Assembly (NCBI RefSeq): GCF_001590685.1 | Contig: NZ_CP014616.1 | Span: 552,501-616,500 of the forward strand | Origin: Sporosarcina psychrophila | GTDB taxonomy: Bacteria; Bacillota; Bacilli; Bacillales_A; Planococcaceae | Reading direction: 5' to 3' | Length of the DNA: 64,000 nt | Shown here: positions 10,193-21,396 of the stretch, piece after piece | How positions within the stretch are numbered: the stretch's first letter is position 1 | How the letters are laid out: every line of letters begins with the position of its first letter | Translations under genes and position numbers: made by a program | The notes under the pieces: generated by a model | The model's database searches: none | The model's input: only the letters and a program-made list of their open reading frames with translations | What the model was told of the DNA's origin: nothing

Positions 10193-10248
10193 TAGACTGA
10201 TGCACAGCTCGTTTAAAAATACACGAAAAATCAGGAGGGTACTTATAA

Positions 10249-11994
<1,746 letters not shown>

Positions 11995-12019
11995 TTCATA
12001 TCAAGGCTTTTTACCAGAC

Positions 12020-12133
12020 AGAAAGTGTAAGAACACAGCGCAGACGAACATTGGAAACTATGAGAGGACATTAGGGCTGTTTATCGACTATTGCCTTGAG
12101 CTAAGCGTAATTAACGTTGAAGAAGCCATTTAA
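12020..12133 (+). pseudogene. tyrosine recombinase (XerC/D-like) N-terminal relic
   Basis: A stop-terminated open segment reads NTAQTNIGNYERTLGLFID then YCLELSVINVEEAI, the typical SAM-like core-binding domain of Xer/phage integrases (compare 'S..T..NY.R.L..F..YC'). There is no start codon or catalytic domain. It lies just past the groEL terminator copy, where an element's integrase would be expected. The remainder of 11980-12505 has no gene. Confidence 0.6.
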
Positions 12134-12344
12134 GTATAACCAGAAGATGATACGGCATAAAAATATATTAATGTAACAATGCGATATATTGTAATATTGT
12201 AGAGGATAGGGCATAAATTTGTTTGTTACACGAATAATGGAGGATTTTGTGTAACGTAGTAAAAGAAGGGGAGCTGGTTACGAAATCAGTAACTTCATTT
12301 ATTAATGGAAAACTAAAGCCAAACACCAAACACCAAATACTACA

Positions 12345-12386
12345 TAGAGCGCTTGAGAATTCCATTAGGAATACTCAAGCGCTCTA
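12345..12386. terminator. terminator-like hairpin downstream of the URO-D-family gene
   Basis: A perfect 12-bp stem AGAGCGCTTGAG / CTCAAGCGCTCT, about 120 nt past the stop of the minus-strand gene. The T-run is weak. Confidence 0.6.
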
Positions 12387-12505
12387 AAGTATATCTGCAT
12401 GTGATGAATCTTTGTGTCATCAATCTTAATTGAACTGCCGAGTAGATATCCATACGTAGGGCGGTTTGTAGGATAGGGAGTTCATCATTTCTTCCTATCC
12501 GGTTG

Positions 12506-13537
12506 TCAGAAGTTAATGGATAATCCCACTTCCAGTTTAGATACTATGTTTCTTGCGAGTTTCAATTGCTCTTCTGGAATACTTAAAGGAACTACACATC
12601 CAGGTCCGAAAACGATTTTGTTATCACCTACTTGAGCTAATGCATCTTGGAAGTGGGCTGTCAGTTCTTCCGCAGTACCATTCGCAAGTACTTTATTCTC
12701 TTCAATTCCACCAATTAAGATCTTATCTGTTAAAGCTCTAGCGTCTTTTAAGGTAACGTTAGATGTACGATCGTGCCAGTTGATTGCTTGAACAGGATAG
12801 TCTTTGAGTTCATTGAACATAGGGCTTAATCCGTGAATGTGTAAGATGTTAAACCAAGTATTTTTTTTAATTTCATCCAAAATAATTAAATCGTATCGTT
12901 TTCCGAAGCATTCATAACTTTCCCAAGTTGTTTTGTCAAAGTCAGAAACTTGTGATGCAAAGAAGAAGCCATCTACCCCGATTTTGATTAATTCTTTAGC
13001 AAAGTTGTTTGTAGTGTTCGTAATGATAGCCAAACCCCTATGCAAATCATCGCTATTCACTTTTAAGTGGTCTAATAGTTCTACACCGCATAGTTTCCAT
13101 GCAATCGTTAGAGGACTAAAAATAGTTGCAACAATAGGAACTCTCCCTTTATATTTATCGACAATTTCTTTTGTATAATCTAGCTCTCTTTTTAAAGCTC
13201 CACCTTCTAATAGTAAAGTATTAAGATTATTCCAGTCTTTAACGGATTTAATGGGATAGTCAGTTACTCTTCCGACATCTTGTGGATCTGTAGGCCATTT
13301 AATAGCTGTGCCCCAATCTTCAACACCATATAAACCGTTATAGCTAAGTTTAATGAAATCAAGATCTAACTCTTCTTGGAATTTGGTTGTACGTTCAACA
13401 AATGCGTCATGCGTGCGGTCATCCAAAGGAAAGTGCTTCCAAAGGCTAATTAGCGGTTGATCGATGTTCTCTCCATTTAGAACTGCTTGAAGTCTTTCTG
13501 TGGCTGTAGAGGTAGTAATAGTATTCGATTGAGTCAT
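12506..13537 (-). CDS. URO-D family protein, methyltransferase MtaA/CmuA-like
   Basis: A 343-residue TIM-barrel protein resembling the uroporphyrinogen decarboxylase superfamily, which also includes zinc-dependent corrinoid methyltransferases. Supporting motifs are the late NILHIHGLSP, INWHDRTSNVTL, ILIGGIE and FGPGCVVPLSIPEEQL. The His in HIHG and Cys in PGC are placed like zinc ligands in MtaA-type enzymes. The Arg-rich N-terminal substrate signature of true HemE is not evident. The gene starts with ATG after AAAGGAAG, 70 nt downstream of a PLP gamma-lyase in the same direction. A role in demethylating or cleaving a sulfur or methyl compound is an inference. No corrinoid protein gene is nearby. 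Confidence 0.7.
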   Translation of the reverse strand: MTQSNTITTSTATERLQAVLNGENIDQPLISLWKHFPLDDRTHDAFVERTTKFQEELDLDFIKLSYNGLYGVEDWGTAIKWPTDPQDVGRVTDYPIKSVKDWNNLNTLLLEGGALKRELDYTKEIVDKYKGRVPIVATIFSPLTIAWKLCGVELLDHLKVNSDDLHRGLAIITNTTNNFAKELIKIGVDGFFFASQVSDFDKTTWESYECFGKRYDLIILDEIKKNTWFNILHIHGLSPMFNELKDYPVQAINWHDRTSNVTLKDARALTDKILIGGIEENKVLANGTAEELTAHFQDALAQVGDNKIVFGPGCVVPLSIPEEQLKLARNIVSKLEVGLSINF

Positions 13538-13609
13538 AAAAAATCTTCCTTTCTCACTAGATATTTTTTTGAAACGAGTTAATTTTTAGGTGAAATGCTG
13601 CGCATAGAA

Positions 13610-14824
13610 TTAATTGTGTTGTAGTTCTTTCATTTTTGTTTTGGTGATTTTCTCCAAAGACTGTTTTAAATCTGCAATGATATCTACTGTATCTTCCAAT
13701 CCTGCTGAAAGTCTAATTAGTCCATCGGAGATTCCATATTTAATACGTTCTTCTGATGGAATTGATGAGTGTGTCATTGATGCAGGGTGCTGCACTAATG
13801 TTTCTGGATCGCCAAGACTAAATGAGATTAACCCAAGCTTTAGATTGTCGATAAATTGTTGCCCACTTGATAGACCACCTTTTATTTCAAATGAAACAAT
13901 TCCGCCCATAGCTTTCATTTGCCTTTGAGCTAATTCGTATTGTGGATGTGATGGAAGTCCTGGGTAAGACACCATTTTAATCGCAGGGTGTTGTTCAAGA
14001 AATATCGCAATAGCTAGCGCGTTATCACAATGCCTCTTCATTCTTACAGGCAATGTTTTTAACCCTCTCATTATTAAATAAGACTCCCAAGAGTTAAGGT
14101 TTTGGCCTAAGTCACCCATGATTTTTTTCCTCATCATATCAACTTCTGTTTTCTTACCAATAATAAAGCCTGCAATAACATCTCCATGTCCATTCATATA
14201 TTTAGTTCCGCTATGGACAACAACATCAGCACCCATCTCCAATGGTTTTTGGAGATAAGGGGTCATGAAAGTATTGTCAATAATGAGTGTTAAATTGTTC
14301 TTTTTAGCAATTGCAGAAAGTACTTTGATATCAAGAACTGTTAGCCCGGGGTTTGAAGGAGTCTCAATATACAATACTTTTGTATTTTCTTTTATTGATT
14401 GTTCAACAAGATCATGATCAGTGCAATCAATATAGTCGTATTCAATTCCGAAGCGGGGAGCTAAGTTTTTTAAAAAACTAAACGTTCCGCCATAAACGTC
14501 TTTAGTAACAAGAACGTGATCGCCATTTTGGAGGTAAGCAAGTAAAGAAATGGAAATTGCGGCCATTCCGCTACTTACACCTAGAGCAGCTTCTCCATTT
14601 TCTAATTTTGCCACTTGACGTTCAAGCTCTTTTGTGGTCGGGTTGCCGTATCGACCATAGTAAGTTCCTTCGATTTCACCTAAAACGACCGCAGCGGCGT
14701 TTTCTGCATTTGGGAAAGAATAAGCAACTGCTGGTGTAATTGATTGAGAAATGACACCTGTGTGACGTTCTTCTTGATCTAATGAGTGAATGATACTTGT
14801 ATCCGTACTCCATGCCTTTTTCAT
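13610..14824 (-). CDS. PLP-dependent Cys/Met metabolism lyase (gamma-lyase/synthase family)
   Basis: A 404-residue fold-type I PLP enzyme. Visible signatures are YGRYGNPT (residues 56-63), SSGMAAI (84-90), the substrate-stacking Tyr in DVYGGTFSF (109-117), ETPSNPG, IIDNTF with the pyridine-N Asp183, and the Schiff-base lysine K208 in VVHSGTKYMNGHGD. It belongs to the cystathionine gamma-synthase / gamma-lyase / methionine gamma-lyase group. The Cys that marks methionine gamma-lyase in the YGxTF segment is Gly here, so a cystathionine- or cysteine-conjugate lyase is equally likely. A strong AGGAGG precedes it, and it appears co-transcribed with the URO-D gene. It is divergent from the peptidase-transporter operon. 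Confidence 0.85.
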   Translation of the reverse strand: MKKAWSTDTSIIHSLDQEERHTGVISQSITPAVAYSFPNAENAAAVVLGEIEGTYYGRYGNPTTKELERQVAKLENGEAALGVSSGMAAISISLLAYLQNGDHVLVTKDVYGGTFSFLKNLAPRFGIEYDYIDCTDHDLVEQSIKENTKVLYIETPSNPGLTVLDIKVLSAIAKKNNLTLIIDNTFMTPYLQKPLEMGADVVVHSGTKYMNGHGDVIAGFIIGKKTEVDMMRKKIMGDLGQNLNSWESYLIMRGLKTLPVRMKRHCDNALAIAIFLEQHPAIKMVSYPGLPSHPQYELAQRQMKAMGGIVSFEIKGGLSSGQQFIDNLKLGLISFSLGDPETLVQHPASMTHSSIPSEERIKYGISDGLIRLSAGLEDTVDIIADLKQSLEKITKTKMKELQHN

Positions 14825-15364
14825 GATTTCCTCCTAAAAAGATTCTCTAAGTTACAATATAAAAAGTATATAATATTGTTAACTTATTAATCTATTATGT
14901 TATTTACTACCCTAATCATTACCTAATTAAAATATTCTGTCAACGTTTTTTTGAAAAACAGAAAAAGTATAAACGAAATAAATAATAGTAACACGCAGTA
15001 AACTGTTGAAAATATTACATTAACGAGTCTATTTTGAATTACTTATTTTCATGTAATTGAAAGACATCTGGTTACAAGTTGATTTAAGGATATATTCAAG
15101 GCATTGAATGACGATTTCTCAACAGGAAAGAGATAACATATCTATCGAAAGATTAAGAAACTTATAGAGGGGATAGCGTTTACTGATTAATTTGGCTTAC
15201 ACTTCTAAAGAAAATGTCAAGCACCTTCTATAGTAGATAGCGTTTAATTCGAGACTATGATTCAAATAGTTTTGTTAAAAAAAGTGGTTGACACGAAAAC
15301 TGAATTGAGGGATAATTGTGAACAGATATAACATTATAACATTATATATAAGGAGTGTGAGGTA
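14825..15364. other. divergent intergenic control region
   Basis: No gene is seen in 540 AT-rich bases between the lyase and the amidohydrolase. It holds the promoter at 15287-15315 and, after it, the short iteration TATAACATTATAACATTATA (15326-15345), a possible binding site for the GntR regulator encoded at 24382. Confidence 0.5.
15287..15315 (+). promoter_or_regulatory. sigma-A promoter of the amidohydrolase-peptidase-Opp operon
   Basis: TTGACA (15287-15292), a 17-bp spacer, GATAAT (15310-15315). The AT-rich repeat at 15326-15345 sits over the expected transcription start. Confidence 0.8.
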
Positions 15365-16540
15365 TTGGAAAAAGATATTAGTACAGCGGTAGCTCAAATT
15401 GAGGACAAGTTAATTAGTTGGAGAAGGTATCTTCACCAGAACCCAGAACTCTCTTTTGAAGAAGTAGAAACATCGAACTTTGTATACTCTGAATTAGAGT
15501 CTTTCGGTGGCTTGGAAATTACTCGTCCAACTAAAACAAGTGTAATGGCAAGATTAATAGGTTCCAAAACAGGCAAAGTTATTGCTATTCGGGCTGATAT
15601 GGATGCGCTTCCAATTGATGAAGACAATGAATTAGATTTCATCTCAAAAACTCCTGGAGTCATGCATGCCTGCGGTCATGACGCTCATACAGCTATGTTA
15701 CTAGGAACTGCAAAAATACTAGTGGACATGAAGGACAGTATAAAAGGAGAAGTTCGTTTTATATTCCAACATGCGGAGGAGCTTTTCCCTGGTGGTGCTC
15801 AGCAAATGGTCGATGCAGGCGTCATGGAAAATGTAGATCAAATTATTTGTGCGCATGTACGTTCAAATATGGTGACAGGAAAGCTTGGTGTAATAGCTGG
15901 TCCAGTCTTGTCATCACCTGATAGTTTTTCAATTAAAGTGATAGGAAGTGGAGGGCACGCAGCCAAACCCCATCAAAATATAGATAGCGTAATAATCGCT
16001 GCCCAAGTAGTTACTAACCTCCAGCAAATTGTATCAAGATATATAGACCCGATTGATGATGTTGTATTATCTGTTACGCAAATCCATGGAGGAACAGCAG
16101 ATAATGTCACGCCGGGAGTTGTAGAAATTGGTGGAACAGTTCGTAGCTTTGATCCGAAGTTAAGGGAGGAAATACCGGTTGAGATGGAAAGAATCATCAA
16201 AGGTATAACAGAAGCACATCGTGCCACTTATGAGATTGAATATAAAAACGGATATCGTCCAGTCATAAATGATGAACAAGTAACAGAGGTCGTGAAGAAT
16301 ACAGTCATTGAACTATACGGTGTAGATGCTTTGGACGATATTCGTAGAGGAATGGGTGGAGAAGACTTTTCCGCATATTTACAGAAAGCACCAGGTTGCT
16401 TCTTCTATCTTGGGGCTGGAGAAGAAGATATGGAAAAGAATTATCCACATCATCATCCGAAGTTTAAAGTAAAAGAAGAGGCACTCCCAATTGGTGTAAA
16501 TGTTTTATTAAACATTACCTGGAAACTGTTAACAAAATAA
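15365..16540 (+). CDS. M20D family amidohydrolase / N-acyl amino acid deacylase
   Basis: A 391-residue metallo-amidohydrolase of the M20D (IAA-amino acid hydrolase, YxeP/hippurase) family that releases amino acids from N-acyl or N-acetyl conjugates. Metal-site motifs are MHACGHDAHTAMLLG (about residues 99-113), FQHAEELFPGGAQ, and the C-terminal MGGEDFSAYLQKAPG. The dimerisation insert begins with GSGGHAAKPHQNIDS. The start is TTG with AAGGAG upstream. It is the first gene of an apparent operon with an M24 peptidase 13 nt downstream and the Opp transporter beyond. The Cys seen in some N-acetylcysteine deacylases cannot be assigned by eye. Confidence 0.88.
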   Translation: MEKDISTAVAQIEDKLISWRRYLHQNPELSFEEVETSNFVYSELESFGGLEITRPTKTSVMARLIGSKTGKVIAIRADMDALPIDEDNELDFISKTPGVMHACGHDAHTAMLLGTAKILVDMKDSIKGEVRFIFQHAEELFPGGAQQMVDAGVMENVDQIICAHVRSNMVTGKLGVIAGPVLSSPDSFSIKVIGSGGHAAKPHQNIDSVIIAAQVVTNLQQIVSRYIDPIDDVVLSVTQIHGGTADNVTPGVVEIGGTVRSFDPKLREEIPVEMERIIKGITEAHRATYEIEYKNGYRPVINDEQVTEVVKNTVIELYGVDALDDIRRGMGGEDFSAYLQKAPGCFFYLGAGEEDMEKNYPHHHPKFKVKEEALPIGVNVLLNITWKLLTK

Positions 16541-16553
16541 GGAGATTATTATA

Positions 16554-17639
16554 ATGACTAATATGTCTAGAATAAAAAAGTTCTATGAATATATGGAAGA
16601 AGAAGAATTAGATATGGTTTTCTTGACACTGCCAAGAACCATTCATTATTTAACAGGTTTCAGCACGAATCCACATGAACGTTTTTTTTCCTTATTTATT
16701 CCATTGGTTGGAGATCCAGTATTAATTATTCCAGAGCTGGATTTGAATGAAGCGAGCTGTAAATCTTGTGTCCAAAACTTGCTTACACATAAAGATAATG
16801 AGGACCCTATGGAAATTCTGAGAAGACTTACAAAGAAAAAGGCTGGGAAATGTGGTTTGGAGAAAGAACATCTCACATTATCAAGATTTGAAGAGATAGC
16901 GAGTGTTGTCGAAGCTTCCATATATATCAACGTAGATGATGAAATTCAAAAAATGAAAGTAATTAAATCGCCTGAAGAAGTTGCAAGAATAAGACAAGCA
17001 ATTCGTATTTCCGATGAAGCATTGTTTGAAGGATTAAAAATTGTTAAACCGGGCGTTACAGAATATGAAATTGCAGCGGAGATTCAATACCAGAAAATAA
17101 AGTTAGGTGCTGATGGTGGTGGGCTAATGGTTGTATCCGGGGAAAAGTCTGCATTGCCACATGGTCGTACTGGAAATCGTGCGTTAAGAGAAGGCGATCT
17201 ACTTCTAATTGATGGTGGCGTTCTAAAAAATGGGTATGTCTCTGACATTACAAGAACGTTTGGGATCGGAGAAATTAATGACCAACGAAAAAAAATTTAT
17301 GAAACCGTGTTGGCAGCGAACTTAGCGGCAATAAACGCGGTTAAACCTGGAGTCTCATTTGGTGAATTAGATACAATCGCCCGCGACGTTATTACAGAAA
17401 ATGGTTATGGTGGGTACTTTACACACCGTCTAGGACACGGAATGGGGATGAACAATCATGAATATCCTTCGATCCATGGTTTGAATAAAGACGTTGTGAA
17501 GGTTGGAATGGTCTTCACAATCGAACCTGGTATCTATGTACCAGGTGTGGGTGGCGTTAGAATAGAAGACGATATTTTGGTTACTGACGATGGTGTTGAA
17601 GTCCTAACTCACTACAAAAAAGAACTAACTTTATTATAA
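16554..17639 (+). CDS. M24 family Xaa-Pro peptidase (creatinase-like)
   Basis: A 361-residue aminopeptidase P / Xaa-Pro dipeptidase. An N-terminal creatinase domain (to about 130) is followed by a pita-bread domain with the five metal ligands in LIDGGVLKNGYVSDITRTFG, HRLGHGMGMNNHEYPS, FTIEPGIYVPG and GGVRIEDDILVT. It hydrolyses peptides with proline in the second position. With the adjacent deacylase and the oligopeptide transporter it suggests import and breakdown of short or modified peptides. AAGGAG precedes its ATG. Confidence 0.88.
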   Translation: MTNMSRIKKFYEYMEEEELDMVFLTLPRTIHYLTGFSTNPHERFFSLFIPLVGDPVLIIPELDLNEASCKSCVQNLLTHKDNEDPMEILRRLTKKKAGKCGLEKEHLTLSRFEEIASVVEASIYINVDDEIQKMKVIKSPEEVARIRQAIRISDEALFEGLKIVKPGVTEYEIAAEIQYQKIKLGADGGGLMVVSGEKSALPHGRTGNRALREGDLLLIDGGVLKNGYVSDITRTFGIGEINDQRKKIYETVLAANLAAINAVKPGVSFGELDTIARDVITENGYGGYFTHRLGHGMGMNNHEYPSIHGLNKDVVKVGMVFTIEPGIYVPGVGGVRIEDDILVTDDGVEVLTHYKKELTLL

Positions 17640-17758
17640 TTTGGCAAAAGTCCATCTATTATTGGACTAAGGAGGTGATTATAATTCCAAAAGTATCCAT
17701 ATGCTAAAGTCTTTGTGTAAAAAATACTATCAAATGAGAATGAGGGGGAACAATAATA

Positions 17759-19324
17759 GTGAAGAAATTTAAAAACCTAAGTATAGCACTTGCACTAATT
17801 CTTGTATTGATTCTATCTGCTTGTACTTCAGGTACTGCAGCAAACGAAGATTTTGGAAAAGACAAAGGGGCTGAAAAAGGAAATAATGAAGTACGAACAA
17901 ATTTGAATATAGGAATTGAAGCAAGTCCAACCACGCTTATTCCAAATACGGATCCAAACTTTATTAAAGATATGCATCTTAAAAGTATTTTTGAACCACT
18001 AATTGGAAGAAGTCCGGATGGTGAAATGACACCACTTTTGGCTACTGAGTGGGAAAATACTGATGATCTGACTTGGAAATTTAAATTGCGTGAAGACGTG
18101 AAATTTCATAACGGTGAAGTTTTAACGCCAGAAGCTGTTAAATATTCAGTAGACTATGTCATGGATGAGAAAAACCAATCTGGGTATAGAGGCCACTTTG
18201 CCCCTATTAAAGAAGTCAAAATAATAGATGATTTGAATTTTGAAATTATTACAAGCGAACCAATGCCAACATTACTTGTTAAGTTGGCGGATAATTTGCT
18301 AATTATGGAACCTAAACATATGGAAGAGGTTGGGGATGGAGCGGCCGAAAGTCCCATTGGAACTGGTCCATATAAATTTGTGGAAATGAAAAGAGACCAA
18401 AGTTTCAAAATGGTAGCATTTGAAGATTATTGGGATGGAGAGCAAGAAATTAAAGAAATTAATTACAGAGTTATTCCAGAGTTTAGTTCGAGGCTATCTG
18501 CATTCTTAGCAGGAGAAATTGATTTGCTGAATAATTTACCAGTAGACTCCATTGCTAAAATCGAAGAAAGTAATGAAGGGAAAATAGAGTCAGTGAGTTC
18601 ATCCAGAGTTATTTATCTTGGTCTGAATGATAAAGAAGGCAGTCCATTTACAGATAAAAAGGTTCGTCAAGCGGCTAACTATGCGATTAACACAGATGAA
18701 TTATTAGAGTTCGTATTAAACGGTCAGGGTACAAAGATGACAGGACCACTTTCGGTAGTTAATGAAGGTTATACAGAAACTAAAGAATATGAATATAATC
18801 CGGAAAAAGCACAGGAACTATTAAAGGAAGCTGGATATGAGCCAGGTGAACTGAAAATTACACTTGAAACAACGAATGGTAGATATCCGATGGATGCACA
18901 AGTTGCACAAGCAATCTCTACGCAACTAAATGAAGGAGGTTTTGATTCTTCTGTTCAGGTAAACGAGTATGCTACACATGTAAGTAGAATTGCACAAAAC
19001 GAAGTTAAAGAAATGTATGTAAGTAGTATGGGAACTCAGTTCGATGCTATTGGTTCAATGAATAACTTATTTATACCAGGTAGTACATTCTTGCTTCATA
19101 CTCCGTCTGAAGAAATCCAACAAAGCATAATAGATGGTTCTTCGATTATGGATGTTGCAGAACGTAAAGCGCATTACGACAAATTACAAAACTGGGCTGC
19201 TGACGAAGCGGTAATGGTTCCATTATGGCAGCAAGGGGATGTCTATGCTATCAATGAAAACCTAGAGTTTCACCCACGCGTTGACCAAAGATATATCTTT
19301 ACAGATGTAAAATGGAAAAATTAG
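17759..19324 (+). CDS. oligopeptide ABC transporter, substrate-binding lipoprotein
   Basis: A 521-residue extracytoplasmic binding protein of the SBP_bac_5 (OppA/DppA) family. A signal peptide ends in the lipobox LSAC, with Cys at about residue 22, so it is a membrane-anchored lipoprotein. Family signatures are SPDGEMTPLLATEW, the dipeptide-binding block KFKLREDVKFHNGEVLTPEAVKYSVDY, and the late RKAHYDKLQNWAADEAVMVPLW. It starts GTG at 17759 after GAGGGGG. It captures the substrate for the OppBCDF proteins encoded next. A mid-operon hairpin follows. Confidence 0.9.
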   Translation: MKKFKNLSIALALILVLILSACTSGTAANEDFGKDKGAEKGNNEVRTNLNIGIEASPTTLIPNTDPNFIKDMHLKSIFEPLIGRSPDGEMTPLLATEWENTDDLTWKFKLREDVKFHNGEVLTPEAVKYSVDYVMDEKNQSGYRGHFAPIKEVKIIDDLNFEIITSEPMPTLLVKLADNLLIMEPKHMEEVGDGAAESPIGTGPYKFVEMKRDQSFKMVAFEDYWDGEQEIKEINYRVIPEFSSRLSAFLAGEIDLLNNLPVDSIAKIEESNEGKIESVSSSRVIYLGLNDKEGSPFTDKKVRQAANYAINTDELLEFVLNGQGTKMTGPLSVVNEGYTETKEYEYNPEKAQELLKEAGYEPGELKITLETTNGRYPMDAQVAQAISTQLNEGGFDSSVQVNEYATHVSRIAQNEVKEMYVSSMGTQFDAIGSMNNLFIPGSTFLLHTPSEEIQQSIIDGSSIMDVAERKAHYDKLQNWAADEAVMVPLWQQGDVYAINENLEFHPRVDQRYIFTDVKWKN

Positions 19325-19386
19325 TATTATAAATTAAAATATAAAATCCAAGTTTATTTACCCACTGTTTCAGTAGTACTAAATCT

Positions 19387-19428
19387 AGTCTGCCATAAAG
19401 TGATTTTCAAAGGACTTTAAGGCAGACT
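19387..19428 (+). terminator. intercistronic hairpin between binding protein and permease genes
   Basis: Stem AGTCTGCCATAAAG / CTTTAAGGCAGACT with no long T-run. It could act as a partial terminator or an mRNA stabiliser, raising binding-protein mRNA over permease mRNA. Confidence 0.5.
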
Positions 19429-19544
19429 TACCTTACTCTTTCATCATTTATTTAAATAAAGGACCTCAAATAATTTTAATTGAGCCGATTAAACTGACTC
19501 TTAAGCAGAGTCTAATACCACGCTCATAGAAAAGGAGTACCCCT

Positions 19545-20462
19545 ATGCTAGGATATATATTAAAACGAGGAGTACAAACATTGGTTGTTCTTTTTCTAAC
19601 AATCACTTTAGTATTTTTTATTATCCGTTTATCTGGTGACCCTACGTACTTATATATGCCAGATGATGCAACGGAGGAAATGGCTGAACAGTTTCGTGAA
19701 CAATTAGGATTTAATCGCCCCCTCATTGTGCAGTATGGTAGTTTTTTAGCAGATGTAGCCAAAGGTGATTTTGGAGAATCTCTAATCTATAGACAAGATG
19801 CATTGTCTATAGTTCTTGCCAAAATACCAGCAACATTTCAATTGGCCTTTTCAGCCCTATTTGTTGCAATAGCGGTTGCGATACCATTAGGAGTCATATC
19901 GGCTTACAAACAAAATACAATCTATGACAGAATCGGGACGGGTATTACAGTATTAGGTCAAGCAATTCCCGGATTTTGGTTGGGACTCTTACTAATACTC
20001 GTATTTTCTGTGATGTTTAAAATGCTACCTTCCGGTGGTGGAGGCTCTGCTATCCATTTGATTTTGCCAGCAGTTACACTTGCGGCACATAGTGCTGCGC
20101 GATTTGCTCGTTTTACTCGATCTACAATGCTCGATGTATTGCGAAAAGATTATATTAGAACAGTGAAATCCACAGGCGCTTCAACCTTTTCGATATTATA
20201 TAAATATGGTTTGAAAAACACATTGATTCCCATTATCACAATTGCTGCTTTAGATTTAGGTGTGTTATTAGGTGGAGCTGTAATTATTGAATCCGTATTT
20301 TCATGGCCCGGTTTAGGTCAATTACTTATTAAAGCACTGATGGGAAGAGATTTCCCAGTTGTCATAGCAGGTGTCTTCTTCATTGCTTTAAGTATTTCTA
20401 TTATTAACTTTTTTGCAGACATATTATATGGCCTCGTGAATCCACAAGTTCGAGTAAAGTAA
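19545..20462 (+). CDS. oligopeptide ABC transporter permease, OppB type
   Basis: A 305-residue inner-membrane permease with six hydrophobic segments. It begins MLGYILKRGVQTLVVLFLTI, the usual OppB/DppB N-terminus. The cytoplasmic EAA loop is DYIRTVKSTGASTFSILYKYGLKN, which contacts the ATPases. It partners with the OppC protein encoded 12 nt downstream. An AAAAGGAG site precedes the ATG. Confidence 0.9.
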   Translation: MLGYILKRGVQTLVVLFLTITLVFFIIRLSGDPTYLYMPDDATEEMAEQFREQLGFNRPLIVQYGSFLADVAKGDFGESLIYRQDALSIVLAKIPATFQLAFSALFVAIAVAIPLGVISAYKQNTIYDRIGTGITVLGQAIPGFWLGLLLILVFSVMFKMLPSGGGGSAIHLILPAVTLAAHSAARFARFTRSTMLDVLRKDYIRTVKSTGASTFSILYKYGLKNTLIPIITIAALDLGVLLGGAVIIESVFSWPGLGQLLIKALMGRDFPVVIAGVFFIALSISIINFFADILYGLVNPQVRVK

Positions 20463-20474
20463 GGAGAGATTAAA

Positions 20475-21383
20475 ATGGTCGGAAAAGCTACGGATGTTGA
20501 TGTAGAAGAAATCGCGGTCATAGCAGTTAAAGCAAAGAAAAAGTCGAAGTTACGTTACTTTTCAAAAGAACTAATGAAAAGTCCAACAGGTTTTATGGGG
20601 TTCTCAATTTTAGTTGTCGTACTTTTTTTAGGAGTCTTCGGTGACTTTATAACCCCCTATGATCCAATGGCTTCAAGTCTTGCTCAAAAGCTTTTACCCC
20701 CCTTATCGGAAGGACATATTCTTGGAACAGACCAATTAGGACGTGACATGCTGTCTAGAATAATCTCGGGGACGAAAGTATCCTTGGTTATTGGTACTGT
20801 TACGGTTGTCTTTGCAGGTTTAATCGGTACCATTATCGGTATTGTTTCTGGTTATTTCCGAGGATGGGTAGACGCAGTAATTATGAGAATTGTAGATGTT
20901 TCACTTAGCGTTCCATTTATATTATTGGTATTGGTAATCAGTACAGTACTGGGCGCAGGTTTGAAAAACATTATTATTTCGTTAGTTGTAGCTGGATGGG
21001 TAGCGTACGCACGTATTGTTAGAAGTGAAGTCCTGGCATTGAGAGAAAAAGAGTTTGTTATTGCTAGTATTGCAACAGGCGTTCCACGGTGGGAAATTAT
21101 CTTCAAACATATCGTACCTAACTTATATACCCCAATTATTGTTTTATCTTCGCTTCAAGCAGCAAACTATATTATTGCAGAAGCGGGTGTTAGTTTTTTA
21201 GGATTCGGAATACAGCCACCTCTACCAGCATGGGGCAATATGTTAAGTGAGGGAAGGGATTTTATCTTCAGCTCATGGTGGTTAATCACATTCCCAGGTA
21301 TTGCGATACTGGTGACGGCACTTGGAATTAACTTATTAGGAGATTGGCTGCGGGATGTACTAGATCCAGAATACAATAAGTAA
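20475..21383 (+). CDS. oligopeptide ABC transporter permease, OppC type
   Basis: A 302-residue permease with the OppC/DppC landmarks: the periplasmic PYDPMASSLAQKLLPP, HILGTDQLGRDMLSRI, the EAA loop REKEFVIASIATGVPRWEIIFKHIVPN, and the end GDWLRDVLDPEYNK. It forms the heterodimeric membrane channel with the OppB-type protein. AAGGAGAG precedes the ATG. Confidence 0.9.
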   Translation: MVGKATDVDVEEIAVIAVKAKKKSKLRYFSKELMKSPTGFMGFSILVVVLFLGVFGDFITPYDPMASSLAQKLLPPLSEGHILGTDQLGRDMLSRIISGTKVSLVIGTVTVVFAGLIGTIIGIVSGYFRGWVDAVIMRIVDVSLSVPFILLVLVISTVLGAGLKNIIISLVVAGWVAYARIVRSEVLALREKEFVIASIATGVPRWEIIFKHIVPNLYTPIIVLSSLQAANYIIAEAGVSFLGFGIQPPLPAWGNMLSEGRDFIFSSWWLITFPGIAILVTALGINLLGDWLRDVLDPEYNK

Positions 21384-21396
21384 GGAGGGTTTTATA

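Noticed and set aside
15320-15350. Possible CRISPR-like or iteron repeat in TATAACATTATAACATTATA
   Set aside because: Only two short AT-rich units with no spacer structure; kept only as a possible operator.
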